A stretch of DNA of 64,000 nucleotides from Pempheris klunzingeri (GCF_042242105.1 NC_092030.1:1149501-1213500); one strand, 5' to 3'; counted from the stretch's first letter, positions 1-17,835 are shown. The notes: generated by a model from the sequence alone, not told the origin. A program made the numbers and translations.

Positions 1-9
1 TGTGTCTGT

Positions 10-74
<65 letters not shown>
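1..74. repeat. (TG)n microsatellite
   Basis: A nearly perfect TG dinucleotide run opens the window, with a few TC interruptions in the first 16 bases. It is probably cut by the window edge. Confidence 0.95.
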
Positions 75-77
<3 letters not shown>

Positions 78-204
78 CCACTGCTGTTCCTCTTTCGCCC
101 CTAACCTCTTGTCATTCCTGTGGACGAACACCAGCACAGGGAGCTGAGCAGACAAGTTTGCTCTCCTCCACTAGTATTTCACAGTGGAGTCAGAGTTGCG
201 TGTT

Positions 205-240
<36 letters not shown>

Positions 241-3200
241 TAAATAATTAACGCTGTTCGTCGCCTTGCTGCAGCACATCCCTCACACACTGTTCTGATT
301 AAGGGAGCCCTGGGAGATGCTCATTGCCTGCATACCCTGCACAAAGACTAATGCATGTACATGTCTGTGTGTGTGTGTGTGTGTGCTGGAGGATCGTTAA
401 GACACTCCGTATGTGTGTGTGTGTGTGTGTGTGTGTGTAAACATGAGTAACGACTTTTCCCCTGTCACTGGTTGTGTGCATTAATGTTTGCTTTTTTGCA
501 ATAGTGCTACACAGACTTCTTTACAACACATGATATCATTCTGCCGTGTGACTGTGTGTTGTACCCCTGCATTATGTATGGCTTTGAGTGTGTGTGTGTG
601 TGTGTGTGTGTTTTGTGTGAGATAGTACTGTTTGTGTGCACCTAGATGGGTCAGAGCTTAATCACACCCACAAGACTCCATTGACAAAAACAGCAATTTT
701 ACCTTGAAGTTCACAAGACTGGCTGCTCTACCGCTGCCTCCATTGGTAAGTTTGTTTGTGTTATTGTGTGTTATTCAGATATTATGTTACATCCAAACTA
801 ACCTTTTTAAACACCACAGTCACAAAAGCACATAAAAAAAACTAATTGATCAAGACAGGAGTAGACCAACAGCTCCCATGTAAAATTACTGTTTTTGTCA
901 ATGAGATCTGGTGGCTTTAAATAGAATTATATAACCAAAAGGATCTTACAGGTCTATCTCTGCAGCCATTACAGCTTGTTCTTTTTGTACCTTCAGTTAG
1001 ACACCAAAATATGTAAAATCAGGATCCAGGTTTAAAAATACTGGAGTTCTCCTTTAAGGCCAAGCCGCTCAGCTGTTGTTGTTCCTCCGTATTGATTTGG
1101 TTGGAGGACTGTGTGGCCTCCAGATTGGATTAGAGTCCAGCTGTAGTCCAGCCTGAGGGGAGAGTAGCTGTCCTGTGTTTGCAGACAGGGCAGATAGCTG
1201 CTGTAGAGACAGTCTGATCCAACCTTAACTTCACAGAGTCGGGATGGAAGTTCATGTGGTTGAGACCAGCTGTCCATGAAGAAAGGAATTCAGTGTGATG
1301 CAGAGGTGTTTCGGGGTGAGGAGGTCAGAGCTGTCAGTCGCCTGGTGAACAGTGCTCACTCTGTCTTGCAGTAACGTGTCTGTGAGCAGGCTGAGGGATG
1401 CTGATGTAGAGCACTGTTAACACCAGGATGTAGAAGTGGAAACTGGAGCAACGTCAATATAAATTGCATTCCGGGTAAGCAGGAAGTGGCGTGACTGCTC
1501 GTTTACATTTACCTCACAGTGCTCCATATTTGGTGTCCTGGCTTTGACAGTCCTGAGCCTTTTTTGTCCACTCTCTCTATTTTAGGGTGTGTCCATGTCA
1601 CAGTTGAGTCCGATCTTGACAACGCAGCCCCATGCTGCTGCGTGCTCGCTGCTGATAATGGCCTGCACCATTGAGTCATAGCTTAGCAACAAGCCTGCTG
1701 GCCTATTTTTGGTTTCAGGCAATTATCCACAATGCAGTGTGATGGCGTGGTCTCGTGACACTTCCAGATTGTGGATGTAATGAAGGTAAAAGGTCTGTGC
1801 TCAGTGACACATGGGAGGGTCAAAGGGTTATTATAGGAATGCACATTTTTAGAAATCTACCTCAAACACGGTCTTCTTTCTTGTGGCATCCTTAAGCTTT
1901 TGGTGGGTGTTTTAGTGTTTTAATTGTGCACACCACACAATATATACAGTACATCCGGTTTATATGATATACTCATGATGCTGCACTATGATTAATGTGC
2001 CACACTCAACTATAACTTTAACTGACCACGGGTTGTCATCATTAACAAAACTAACGAAATAACAAAAACTAAAAGTGGAAAAACATGTGCATGTATTTCA
2101 TACCTACACCTGCCCAGTGCTTTGGTTGATATGAAATCTGTTTTGGCTGTGACAGTTTTTTACCTCTCAGCCTGTGACGTGTCTCCAGTCCATCCACGGG
2201 GAGCATCAAGGCGGCAGTGAAAAGTCAGGGAAAGCACCAGAGTCCCAAAAAACTGAAACTAACTATTAAAAACTAAACTAAAACTAAGCATTTTAAGAAC
2301 TGAAAACAACAAATGAAATAAAGACAAACCTTTAATGACCTTGACGTTGAGATCAGCAGGATTCCCTGTTACCTGCCGGTGAACAGGTGAGGGTCGGATG
2401 GGCTGTTGATCAAAATCCTCAGTTTATGTCATAACCTCAGACTCCTTCCTGCTTCACAGCAACAGAAAGGCAGAACAAAAACATGCTTCAACAGTTTCTC
2501 TGACATGGTAGTGTTTGTGATTAATGTGCGTTACTTTCAGGAGTAAAATGAATATTTAAAGCCTCCAGGCTCCGGGCTGCTTCTGGTAATCCAGCTGCTG
2601 TAGAGACTGAAAAGGGGTAATTAAAGGGAGGCGTTGATCTAATAAATGTGAGAATGAGGTCAGTTCAGTCTCTAGTCACAGTCACACTGCTGCACATGTT
2701 CACCTGCAGGCATTTCTACCTAAACCACTGTGCAGGTAAGATTACACGGTGCTCAAACTGTGACAGTGCCGACTATGTTCACATCGGAATCGACAAAATC
2801 GTTTATTCTCATGTAGATCGCATGGAGGTCGTGGCTTGGGCTTTATGAATCACACCAAAGGATGGCGTGTTAAAGCTGGGGGAGGCGGAAATGTGGAGAA
2901 AGCAAAAAAAAAAAAGCCCCTCCATTCAGACGAGAACAGCTTGCTAACGTGTGGAGCTGTGAAGCACTTTGAGAAGATCAACTGTGATGCTCTAACAGTT
3001 AGCTTCAGCTGCTGGAACATGAACTGGAAAGAGCTGCAGCCTCAAGCAGAAGACTAAACTATTAGCTCGTCGCCTGCTCTCACGGTAAATCTACGAACAC
3101 AAGCTAACGAAGCCGTCAGCACATCCAGATGTTCCAGGAACACGAAGCTTCATGGGGAACTTCTCTTCATCTCTGAGACTCTCTGAGAGTCTGTCCTTTA

Positions 3201-4198
3201 TGAGTCCGTCTTCCTTTGTTCAGGTCGCTCTGCAGTGAACACAGATGCTTCAAAACGCTGGAGTAGAAACTTTTCCTGCAGGACTTTCCTCCATTGAATC
3301 AGACTTTCAGCCACATCTGAAGGGACGTGTGTGGAGCAGCCAATAGGATCGCTCTCTCTCTCTGTCACCGGGTAGATTTAGTAAAACCTGAAAACAGCCC
3401 AGAGGAGGAGCACAAGGCCAGTTTACTGTCAGACCACGTGAACACGATGACAGATATTTTCTCCAATACACCAAAAATAAGCTGCCTATCTCAGCTTTAA
3501 AGGCACAGCTACTCTACTCACCTGGACTAAATCACATAGAAATACAAATGACACATGAATTTTTGAGTAAGCACTTAAAAAGAAAGTGCCATCGCGGAGA
3601 GAGGACGGATAAATCACAGTGAATGTAGATGTGTGCTGTGATTGCGCTTAATGAATCTGACTCTCCGTCTCCATTCGTCTGTGTTGGGAGCTCTGGTTGA
3701 AGGTCAGAGTTCACAGGTTGCCAGCAGCGATTTTTCCCACTGATTGATGCGACAAAGGTCGTCATCCTTCTCTGTCTGCAGCTCTCTGTCACATTATTCT
3801 GTTTCCTTCCTGGTGTCTGTTTCTTTTTGTTGTGCTCGCTGTAGAATCACAGCAAAATTAAAAATGTCTCTGTCACCTCGTTGGCAAATTTTACCAGTCA
3901 TGCCATTCATCTATCACATAAGGTCGTTCTCCCTGTGCCTCGTCGGTTATTCCCTTGGTCTTGAATTTTAAGTAACCCTTTGTTTCATCAGGAGTTGAAT
4001 CTGATTAAGGAACCAGTGCTCTAGAAATGCTGTCTCTCTGTCCTGTTAAAACCCTGTCAGGAGTGTCTGAACGGGAAACAGACGCTTTTCACGTCATTAT
4101 TATATATTATTATATGTTTTTATAGATATTTCATCTAACTCAAAGGTTTAAATGTAACTTGAAGGTTTTTGTGTTGCGTTGTGTATGAACATGTTTCA

Positions 4199-4450
4199 AG
4201 CATAGACTGTACCCGAGAAGGGGGCGTGGCCACCATGACGACACCCGCTGGTCTGTAGACCGCCGTTTCCACGCCTCAAGTTTGGTGTTTTGGCCACCAC
4301 CATCTTGATACTGGAGCCAGAAGTGACGTTCAGTCTGTGAAGACCTCGTCTCTGATTGGTTAGGTTTAGATATGACCCCCGTCTGATTAGTTAGCAGGTC
4401 TTTATACAGACTGACACCGACCAATCAGAGGACGCGACACTTCTTTATAC
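4199..4450. mobile_element. MITE-like non-autonomous element with terminal inverted repeats
   Basis: The left end reads catagactgtac and the right end, read in reverse, gives ccacagtcagtataaagaag, so the two ends look like diverged terminal inverted repeats. Inside are blocks I recognise from a dispersed teleost repeat, such as ccatcttgatactggagcc and agaagtgacgtt. There is no coding capacity. The assignment rests on remembered similarity and on the imperfect ends; I saw no clear target-site duplication. Confidence 0.5.
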
Positions 4451-5208
4451 TGACTGTGGTTCCACATTGAGGTGTTTTAAACTGTTATGTCCTAATAATT
4501 GTCCTCCCAAACTTTGTGGCATGTAGAACTTATATCACTTCACTATCACTTATTTATGGACTGCACTGTATTTTTCTGTTACTGTGGACCTACGGGTCTG
4601 TTCTTTGCCGTTTTTAAACAGTCTGCATGAAGAGAAGCCTCTGTGATTAGGACTTTATGAGTCCTTCAACCCTCAGACGTCTTCTTTGTTTACGTTTCAC
4701 CTCTCTTCGTCCATCTCTCTCACCACCTTCATCCCCTCCATCACTTTGTTCCTCCATTTTACATCCATTCATCACCATGCTTATTACGTGGCTCATCTCG
4801 GCCTCTGTCTCCATCTCGCTCCATGCCCACTCACTCTGTCTTTGTTCCTCTCACCTGCTCAGCCACTTCCACTCTCCCCACCTTCCATTTATCTTCCAGG
4901 GTTCCTGTCATTTTTATTGCTCTAACGCTGGTTTCCCTCCCTCTCACGCTTCTCTTTTCTATGTGTTGCAGCCCGAGATCCCGTCTATATTATGAGCAGC
5001 ACTTGTAGGATGATTCTATTACTTGTCTCCTAACTGCTGGATAATTCAATAAGCACCACTGAGATGACACACAGTTCTAATCTACTTAATGAAGCCGCTG
5101 TACTGATGAATTGTGCGCTTTCTCCTCTGTCATTTCTTCTTTCACTCACTCCCTTTTTCTGCTGCTCTCCTCCCACCCCTCCCTCCTCTGGCTCTCTGCA
5201 GGGTGTTG

Positions 5209-8920
<3,712 letters not shown>

Positions 8921-10646
8921 CTGGGTTTAGCATGCTTTAACGGACCAGGAAGGCCGAGGCTGGGCTGGGCCTGAGTCAGACTGTGTTTCAGTCCGGTCCG
9001 GTGGGGTCTGATCTGGTCTGGTCTCCGCTGGAGGACTCAGATGGCTCTCAGGACAGGCACTACGCTCAGGTCCAGGACCTCACACTTGGGCCACTGTAGA
9101 GTTTAAAGTATTGAAGAGATGTTGGATTATCAATAACATGAACTTCTTGGTTTGCTTCATTTTGAATTGTTCTTTTTTTACCAATGAGAAGAGAATTTGT
9201 TTTAAGATTTGATAAAGTTTGTGCGGCCCTGCTTCCTCTGGACTCTTCGCCCCACGGCCTAAAAGCTAGTCAGATTCCCGCCATGTCAAAGTGACGTACT
9301 CGGCAGGGATTTTCTCTCCGCCATAGCTGCTACAAACAAAATATGATTAGGTGAAGTCCAGTGTCTCCCCCTCCTGTGACGGGATGATCTGCCCATTCCT
9401 CCATCCACAGATTACAGAGATTATAAAATATCACTCACCACCAGTGGGAAGACTAGAGGAGGAAGGGGGACGTCGTGTTTCAGCTGCCACCCACAGACAT
9501 TTTTTTAGACAGACTAATCGTAGGCCATAATATTTTCAGATATAAAGGGCTCACAGAAGATGGAGATCTGATCCACGTCCTCTCTTAGAGGTCTCTGTCT
9601 GACGGGAGGCTGGTTTCTCTGAGCGTCTGCTGACGACAACACAAAGTGTACATACGGTGAGCTACACCTTGGCAGAGGAAGACCTCGCAGGCAGGGAGGA
9701 CAAGGTGCCAAAGGGGGACTGGTTTTTGCATTTGTGTGCATTTGTGTGTGTGTGTGTGTGTGCTTGCATGCATGTGTGTGTGTGTGTCTGTGTGTATAAG
9801 TCAATTGGTTGCTATACCAGGATTCTTATTGCACACAGTCTGTCACCCCTGTGGAAACTGAACCCAGCAGTGGGTTGCAATAACATTTTAAACATTTATT
9901 GTAAAGGGTGAAGGGATCGTTTTAGTTTTCTTGTGCCACTTTACCTTTAAATCCATGTTAATGCTCGTAACGACCCGACCAGACCACCTGACAAACTCTG
10001 AGTGGGTCTGCAGCTATTTTGTAAATGTTTTATTTTACTCAGACTGGAGCTGCAGGGGTCGGAGGAGCAAAAAGTTTCTACTGCAGCTCTTTAAAATGTG
10101 ATATTCATTGTAGTTCTTCACTGAAGTTTCATTTTGTGGACTCTTCACTGCATTTCCTCGTGTTGTCTCTGATTTGTTGATCTATGGATTCGTGGGCTAA
10201 AGATTAATTCACCTCTAAAGGCACATCTATAAATATTTAACAGGCCATAACATACACTCCGGTCTCCCTCTCTTCTCTCGACTCGTTGGACTGAGGAATA
10301 TTTGCTCTGGCTCTGAGGTACTCGGCGAGCTCCTTCTTCGGATAGTTTTTATTTCCTGCGCTTGGCTGAGCCGCCCGGCTGGAGGCCTCATATTCAGACT
10401 GGAGCTTTATGGACACACACTTAATGAATGAAGTTATTTACTGCTTGGAGAAGAAATGCTTGTGGTTGTGTGAGAGGGGCTTGAAGCTTGATGCCCCCCC
10501 CCATTTTAAAATGGATGGTAAATGCTGTTGTAACCCCCCCACCCCTCTTTCTCTTACATTTAATTTATTTATTTTCCCAAAGGGGTGAAACAGTGAGTGA
10601 TTTTGTTTAAACTTTTTTTCTTCTTGTGACAAGTATGTCCCCACAG

Positions 10647-10734
<88 letters not shown>

Positions 10735-11030
10735 CTCAGTGCTATGCTTTCCTTATTTTTAAACAGAAACTATGTGACAGTTGCACAAGAAATGTAGTGC
10801 CATAAAGAATTATGAGAGAAATGTATTATTATTATTATTATTATTATTAATGAAGTGTTTCTTCAAATGCTATGTTGCTTTTGCCCTAAAGTATTTGAAT
10901 GACTTGCTTTATTTTATGATCCTGCTGGTTTTTCAGACTCGGTACCAGTACAGCAGAAATGTTTCTGTCCTTGTTTCTAATGTATAACTAACAGACACAT
11001 TGTTGCTAATAAAATGGTGTGAAAATCCCC
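8921..11030 (+). other. fam163b: 3' UTR of fam163 with AATAAA signal
   Basis: After the fam163 stop, about 2.1 kb contains no further coding-looking frame. A canonical AATAAA stands at 11008-11013 with a T/G-rich segment downstream, a plausible cleavage region. The stretch also holds a TG run near 9747-9795 and a long AC microsatellite at 10649-10731. The UTR extent is inferred. Confidence 0.55.
10649..10731. repeat. (AC)n microsatellite, about 41 units
   Basis: An uninterrupted 83-base AC run within the inferred fam163 3' UTR. Confidence 0.97.
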
Positions 11031-14000
11031 ATCTGATCTGTTTTATTGATTCCTTCAAAACGTTTGTATTGTGTACCTTCATATGAAGGTTTATGAATGG
11101 ACGTTTACTGTAATGAGAATGTGTACTCCACAGGTCCACGCCTCTGCTGGCTGCCAAATGTTGGACAGTGGATTGAACTAAAAGCATGGTGCATCATCCC
11201 GGATTATCGTATTTGGTGGGCCGCTAAGCGCAGGGTAAATATCGGCTAACTGGAATGTACGCTTTGGTCGCTTGTTTTGATGCGTCTGTCTGGGCCGTGG
11301 GATTTAGACCATTTGTTTCCTGACCAAAGTAGCTTTGTTTGTATGTCTCTTTGAAGAAAAATGAATTTGTGCCACCCTAGACTGAACACAGCCGTCTAAT
11401 TCTGCTTTATTTGGTGCATATGTTGTTGCTGATGACTCTAATGAAGCAACATCTGCTCATCATCTCAACTCATAGAGGAAAAGTAATTCTCACTCAGCCA
11501 AAAGTTAGATTCTCTCAAAGCTTATGAGAGAGAAGTGAACCTGCTAATGTGTTTTTCCTGTTAGAAGTCAAACAGCAGACGTACTTTCACCGATAAAGTG
11601 TTCACATGAAGAAACGGTGGCACCTGCCAAACCTCTAACCACAGCCAGTCTGTTTGCTCACAGAGCCGGACGGCCCCCAGGCGACGAGGTGAGCGTCATG
11701 ACAGCAAACATCTTTGAATGGGAAAGGTAAAAAAACAAGAATGGGATGCTTAAGTGCGATGATAAACCAACCTGACAGCTGGAGGCGAGAGGATGATCGT
11801 CACAATGAAAAGTCATCTGTGCAGGAAGGCTAAATGATGAAAATGGGACGCTTTATTCTGACAGTAAACTGAGTGAGTCAGAGAGGCAGGAGGACTAATC
11901 ATACAATAACAACTGAAAACTATTTCAGGGAGGAAATAGAGGTAGTTATTAGAAGGATGAGTCATATGAGCACATAGCGCAGATGGAGGCATAGAGGAGC
12001 TGATATCAAACCGAGGCCTCCCAGAGACATGAATAGCCATTTTGTGACGGCATTAATACAACAGCACTGCTTCCGACATGAAAAACCTCTCAGATTATGA
12101 TGGATTCCCTTTGATGTGGATGCAGTCAAACTCCCACTTATTTCTGCATGAATTGCAAGTACTGTAACAGGGAATTACTGTCACACTCGCTTTCCACCCA
12201 CAAGGCAAATGTATTTATTGATTCTCTCTGCAGTCGCCATAATTTACATATAATGATACTCGGACCGCTTGTCTGGTACTATTAGTTTGTGGTCTGGAAC
12301 ATGTTTAGCATGCTGGAGCCTGTCCAGCTCTGTCAGGAGCAGTGAGGGGGGGTCAAAGTACAATTACGCCATAAACACCTACGCAACCAGCAAAGAAACC
12401 AGCAAAAGTGACTAGATTCTGAAAGTATCCAGCCGAAAATATCCCATCCCCTCCCTGCAGGGTTTCCTCCACAACCCATGAACTCGCTGCCTGCTAACGT
12501 TACTGCTGGAGGACATCTCCATGATGAGGAGACCTGCCGCCCGGTCCCACATTTGTTCTGTACACAGCCACAGCCTGACCTGACCGACCACATCTCTGAG
12601 CTTCTCAGTCTAACAAACAAACAATTATATTAAATGTCCCAATCGTGCAAACACAAACTGAGGATTGTCAGGTGACCTTTAGCTCCCAGCTCCTGCTCCA
12701 GGCTAACAGGTTAGCTCTGTCGTTCTTTACAGACCTGTGACAGCCACGGACAACAGATTTCTTTCTCTTTTCCTGGTCAGATTGTTTTATTTCATTGAGA
12801 GCTGTTGTGCTGTTTTGAGAATTACAACAAATTTAACAAAAAGTGCCTCTAAAATAAGTTGCAGACCCTGCCTTTAATAAATTACTCAAGTACAAGTTAC
12901 TCTCCATTTTAAGATTTTTAACATCCCAGTACTTTTTGGTTAAAGTTTTAAAAGGAGTAGTCAGGGATTGGTCTGGGTTTTGTTCTGTCATCACTGCATC
13001 CAGGTCAGAAGACGGGTGGTTATTGGTTATTTTCTCTCCCACAGTTTGATATCTGTAGCAGAGCTGCTCCTCTGCAGAGTCTCCCTCCACCGTGGCTGAC
13101 ATCGTCCATCTCAGCGTGTCCTCCTGTGTGACAGTCCGTCGCCCCGGCTGAGCCGGTCTGGATCACTGAGTTTACATCTGTCTCTGAGCTCTACTCCAAA
13201 ATGTGCTTCTATTTCAAAGGAGCCACTCATCTGTAATGACATGGAGAATAGCGTATACACATTTCTTGACTGTTTGCATGCGTGCACCGCAGGAGCGTAC
13301 GGTTCTGTGTGCAGATGCTCGGTGGAGTGTGTGTTTTTGTGTATTTGCATGCATTTCCTATTTGCATAAGTGTCTGTATACAGAGCGTCTATGTGAATAA
13401 GCGCCTGCACAGGCCGTGTGAATTATTTAGAGGCAGAATCACGTCCAGAGTAAGCAGAGCTGGTCGCTCGGCCTTCAGAGGTGTGCCGATGTTTTATGAC
13501 ATGCTTTGAATCATCCTCCTCATCCAGCCTGCAGCTGTGTGCTCACTCACTCTTCCTCTGTCTGTCTCTTCTTCTTCTCTTCCTCTGCTTCCTCTTTATA
13601 CTACATGCTGTGTGTCTCCCTGGGTTTAATACTCCTGCATTAGCTGCTCAGATTTCATGACTTATGAGCATGATGGATGTGAGACTTTCCAACCAACATC
13701 ACCTCCTCCTCCTCCTCCTCCTCCTCCTCATTATGCTGCTGGTTTGGTCCTGTCCTGTTCCTCCCAGTGTTTCTCCTGCTCTGACTTCCTCCTCTCCACC
13801 TCGTCCCTCTTGTGCTCTCTCTCCAAATTCTTCAGCCAGACATGAAACTGTCAACAGTGAAAGATTAATAGGTAGTCTGGATTTCATTTTTTGACGTTAT
13901 GAGATATCTGTTTCAAAGATATCTGCCGCCATTTCTCTAATTTTGTTTATGCGACTCAGAGCATCGGAAGATAACAACTCTCTCTGACACTGGACAGGGA

Positions 14001-14489
14001 ACCAAACAATCATTATAGTCCAAGAAAATAAGTAAATGTGTTGAGTCTGAAAGTTCATTCCCAATCTTGGAAACAGTGGTTTGACAGAAGAGAAATTAAA
14101 ATCAAGGTCACCTTACTTCTGTTTTTCAGAGATTCCAACCACATCTAACAAGCTAGTAAGTGACTTAGAGTTAAGTACAGCAAATAACAGCAACTTATTC
14201 CTCTATTACAGAACGTTTACAGTCCTCGCCAACACTTCAGTCCTTTATTTGGGCCTTCCTGAGACCTGTCACCGCCAGTCTGGACGCCAAAAACACACAG
14301 CAGGCGGCCAGGCTTAAAAAACAGGCTCTTTCCTCAGACTACAGACAAAAGACACTTCCACCTGCAGATGTTATATGTTTAAATGTCCCTGTCATCACTG
14401 CAGGATTTTGTTTAACCCTCTCACAGACTTTGAGTCCCTAATTAACACAACTCAGAGCTACAGCAGCCACTCAGAATATGTCACAGAGT

Positions 14490-14523
<34 letters not shown>

Positions 14524-14848
14524 TACTGTGGAGTCAGAGATTTGTGGAGGGTAGCCATCCCTCTCCCTGTCTGTCTCAAACACACACACATGACTGCGTA
14601 CAGGAGCCATTACCACCCAGTGTGTGTAATCTTGTGATTTCTAAAAGGAGAAAAGGCCGTGCCTCCCGTCTGAATTTTTCATTCCCCACCCTCTCTGTCT
14701 CTGTATAACAACTGATAAATAAGCAATGACTCCTGTGGACACAACGCAGAGTGGACTTGATGTTATGTCCTCCACACCCCAACACCAGCTCCCCCAGACA
14801 CACATTTTGTCTCCTCTTCCTGTCTCACTCTCCTCTTTTCTCTATGAA

Positions 14849-14892
<44 letters not shown>

Positions 14893-15558
14893 AGAGCTAA
14901 ATCTTTTGCTGTCTGCCTCTTCCTTTGGTTCTCGCCCAGTGAACCGTACTAAGACTAAGTCTCTGGCCCCAATATGTGTGTGGTGGAGAGTGTGTGTGAC
15001 TCTGAGTGTGTGCGCATCTGTTTTTGTGGATTGAATGTGACCTTTTGCTTTGTTAATCCACTACCGATTTAGATTTAGAGCCCTGGTGGCTTTGAAGAGG
15101 CACCTTGCTTGGTGAGCAGCTCAGAGCACCCTCAGTGTAGATTAGCACATTAATATATGCCACAACATCGCTCTCTGATTATGTAATTTTCTTCTCAGTC
15201 AACAAGTGCGTGGGCTGTTTCAGACAGGGAGAAGGAGAGGGTGAAAGAGAGAGAGAGAGAGAGAGAGAGTCTGTGTGTGAGTGTTGAGAGAAATCAATGG
15301 AGAGAAGTGATGAAGACAGAAATAAAGGAGCCAACTTAAGTGCTACCTTGTTGCCATCTGGTGGTCTGATAGTGAGGACACAGTTCAGCCAAGAATAACG
15401 TCTAGCAGTTCATTATCTTAATTAACTAAAAGTTTGAGCAGAAGATCGCTCTAAATGGGATTTAAAACTATTATTATCATTATTATTATTATTATTAATG
15501 GTGATAATAATTTAAAAAATAAACATATTTGCTAACGATATAACAATAATAATGATAA

Positions 15559-15594
<36 letters not shown>

Positions 15595-15690
15595 GATTAC
15601 TAATAATCATAATAATAACAATAACAACAACAACAACAACAACAATAATAATAATAATAATAATAATAAATAGTCCAAATGAGTCGCCAT
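11031..15690. other. Intergenic stretch between fam163 and swi5, no gene seen
   Basis: I find no exon with family resemblance. The stretch contains a CCT repeat near 13700-13729, an AC run near 14491-14520, a TC run near 14854-14886, a GA run near 15243-15269 and a compound ATT/ATA/ACA tract at 15470-15668. Sequence around 12858-12970 resembles part of a 'tttactcaagtac' dispersed fish repeat. Confidence 0.6.
15470..15668. repeat. Compound trinucleotide tract (ATT)n/(ATA)n/(ACA)n
   Basis: Alternating blocks of TTA, AAT, ACA and ATA units run for about 200 bases and end some 20 bases before the swi5 promoter region. The opposed TTA and TAA blocks are self-complementary and could form a hairpin. 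Confidence 0.9.
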
Positions 15691-15889
15691 TTTCACCCGG
15701 TTGTTACCACGGTAACCAGACTCCTGCAAGTCCCGCCTCTCGGTGTCAACAACCAATCAGGTTTTAGTTTGAGTCTGTTTGTCATCAGCCGCGAATTGTG
15801 AACTTCCTTGTTGCCTCCGTGTTGGTGTTGCTGCTCTGACTGCTCCACATCAGCCACAGCACACACGTTGTCATGACAGTTGAGGCAGT
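15691..15889 (+). promoter_or_regulatory. swi5: Probable swi5 promoter with X-box-like palindrome and CCAAT box
   Basis: The near-palindrome gttaccacggtaac at 15703-15716 matches the RFX X-box pattern. A GC-box-like cccgcctc lies at about 15732-15739 and CCAAT (aaccaatcag) at 15751-15760. All lie within 190 bases of the swi5 ATG. There is no TATA box, as expected for a housekeeping DNA-repair gene. The factor assignments are motif inferences only. Confidence 0.5.
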
Positions 15890-15893
15890 ATGA
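15873..15893 (+). other. Six-codon uORF whose stop overlaps the swi5 ATG (ATGA)
   Basis: An ATG at 15873 opens six sense codons and ends at TGA 15891-15893. Its first two stop bases are the TG of the swi5 start codon at 15890-15892. If the leader includes 15873, swi5 start use would depend on leaky scanning or on re-initiation at the overlap. Confidence 0.5.
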
Positions 15894-17803
15894 GCGCAGA
15901 ACAGTCCGCTGAGACTCGCTTTAGCGCAAATACGAGTCCAGCTTCGACGCCGAAGGGGAACGACTCGAATAAGGGAGCAGTGAAAAGGTAACTTATTAGC
16001 AGTTAGCCCTAACGCTAGCTAGCTAGCTAGCTAGCTGACACACCGTCTACTGCTAACACTGTTGTCAGGCGGTACTGATTAGTTGTAATCATGTGTTGTT
16101 CTCAGCCTTGGCCCTCATGTCTCGCTGTGATATGACCACTGAGACCATATGTGGTATAACTGCAACCATAAGTTAGTTGTGGCTGTAACGGTAGAGCTCT
16201 TCAGGGATGTCACTAGTGTTAAATGGGCAGATTAAACTCTGCTTTCCCACTTTATTATTAACAGGAAGGCCTTTGATAAAGACAGGAGTCTTTATTAGAT
16301 AACCTCAGACATCTTTTCGGTTATTAATGACTTAATTAATGCATTTTCTTGTAGCTGGCCAATGATCATCCATTAGAAGTTCACGTTTCTTGTTGACTAC
16401 AATAAAACCTAACCATCTTTTCACCCCACTTATTCTGTTTAAGATGATAAATGTGGTAAATATACCTTTTACCTTACCCTTTGTAACTAAAAACACAACA
16501 TGCGATATATTTATTATATATATATATATTATATATTTGAGTTATTTAGTCATTATTTATCCTTAGAAGCAGATGAAGACTTGGCTTTGAAGACCCAAAT
16601 GTATGTTAATGGGGGCTACACTTTAATTAACTTAAGTCATAGGATGTGTCTATTGGCTGTTTGTGTGTGACATGTTGGAAAAGGGCTCAGTGCTGACAGA
16701 CTAATTAACCATTAGGAACTTTGTGAGAGTTAAATTAAGCCACTTCACAGAAACGTTATTTTTCATACATTCTTTTTATCAAGTGAAGCAAATAATCAGT
16801 ACTTTCCCTCCTCTCTCTGTTCAGAACTCCATCCTCAAAGTTCAGGAGAGTACACTCCAACTTCAAATCACCTGTAAGTGAGCCCCCTCCTCTGTCTGTA
16901 ACACACACACACACAGATCCTATACGAGTGCCACATGTGCGTCCCAGTATCATGTCTGTCTGTTTTCCTCCTCACAGCTTCAAGTAAGCGAGAGTGCTAA
17001 AGTTAGCCCAGCAGAGGAGGTGGCAGAGCTGGAGAGGAGAAGAGAGCAGCTGGACACAGAGATCGCACAGCTGGAGGCCGAGTGAGTACAGCTGTGTGTG
17101 TGTTTGTCTTTGAGGTCCAACTTGAATGGTCTGAGTCGAGGTTAAGCATGTCAGTGAAGGATTAAGAGACAGGGAGTCCATCGTGTTGATGGTGTGATAA
17201 TGCATGTGAGTTTTGTCAGTATTAATCAGACGTGCCTCTGTTTGAAATGTTCGTCTTTATTTGTATAAGTGTATAAGCATTTGCACAGATCTGCTTTTAC
17301 ATGAGACATGATGTGTGTGTGTGTTTCTTCAGGGGCTACAGGGTCGAGGAGCTGGAGCATCATATTGATATGCTGCATGAATACAATGACATCAAAGATA
17401 TTGGACAGATGCTCCTGGGTCGTATTGGTAAGACGTTTCAGTCTAGTTTTTAGTTGTGTGTAAATGGCGAGTAGTTGTAGCTTAGGCCTGCAGAATTTAC
17501 AACGCCAAGATAACATTTTTAAGGTCTAAATTTTAGGACTGAATATTGTGGGTAAGCTACATTAAAGGAATTGGAATGGGTCTAATTTTTCTTCTAAAGA
17601 CTTTAGTGAACCGCCACAGTATACAGGTGATGCCCAACATGTCTGCTGATCACAGCAGCCATTTATTTATCGGACGCATCCTCTCCTCCCCCTGTAAGCT
17701 GCAGCCTTTTTCTACCCATGACAGATTAAGTCCAGTTATTTTCACCACACACACAAAATAGAGTTGCTAGATGACAGCTAACCAAAACAGTCAGTCGAAT
17801 GAG

Positions 17804-17835
<32 letters not shown>

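Larger units (their letters stand above)
1..5201. other. 5' flank or 5' intron of fam163, repeat-rich, no coding exon seen
   Basis: No reading frame here resembles a known protein. The stretch holds several TG microsatellites (about 1-74, 208-236, 368-386, 413-437 and 591-611) and dispersed non-coding sequence. A MITE-like element near 4.2-4.45 kb is listed separately. A splice acceptor (pyrimidine tract ending in AG at 5200-5201) closes the block, so part of it is probably an intron between an unseen 5' non-coding exon and the first coding exon of fam163. I could not place a transcription start. Confidence 0.5.
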
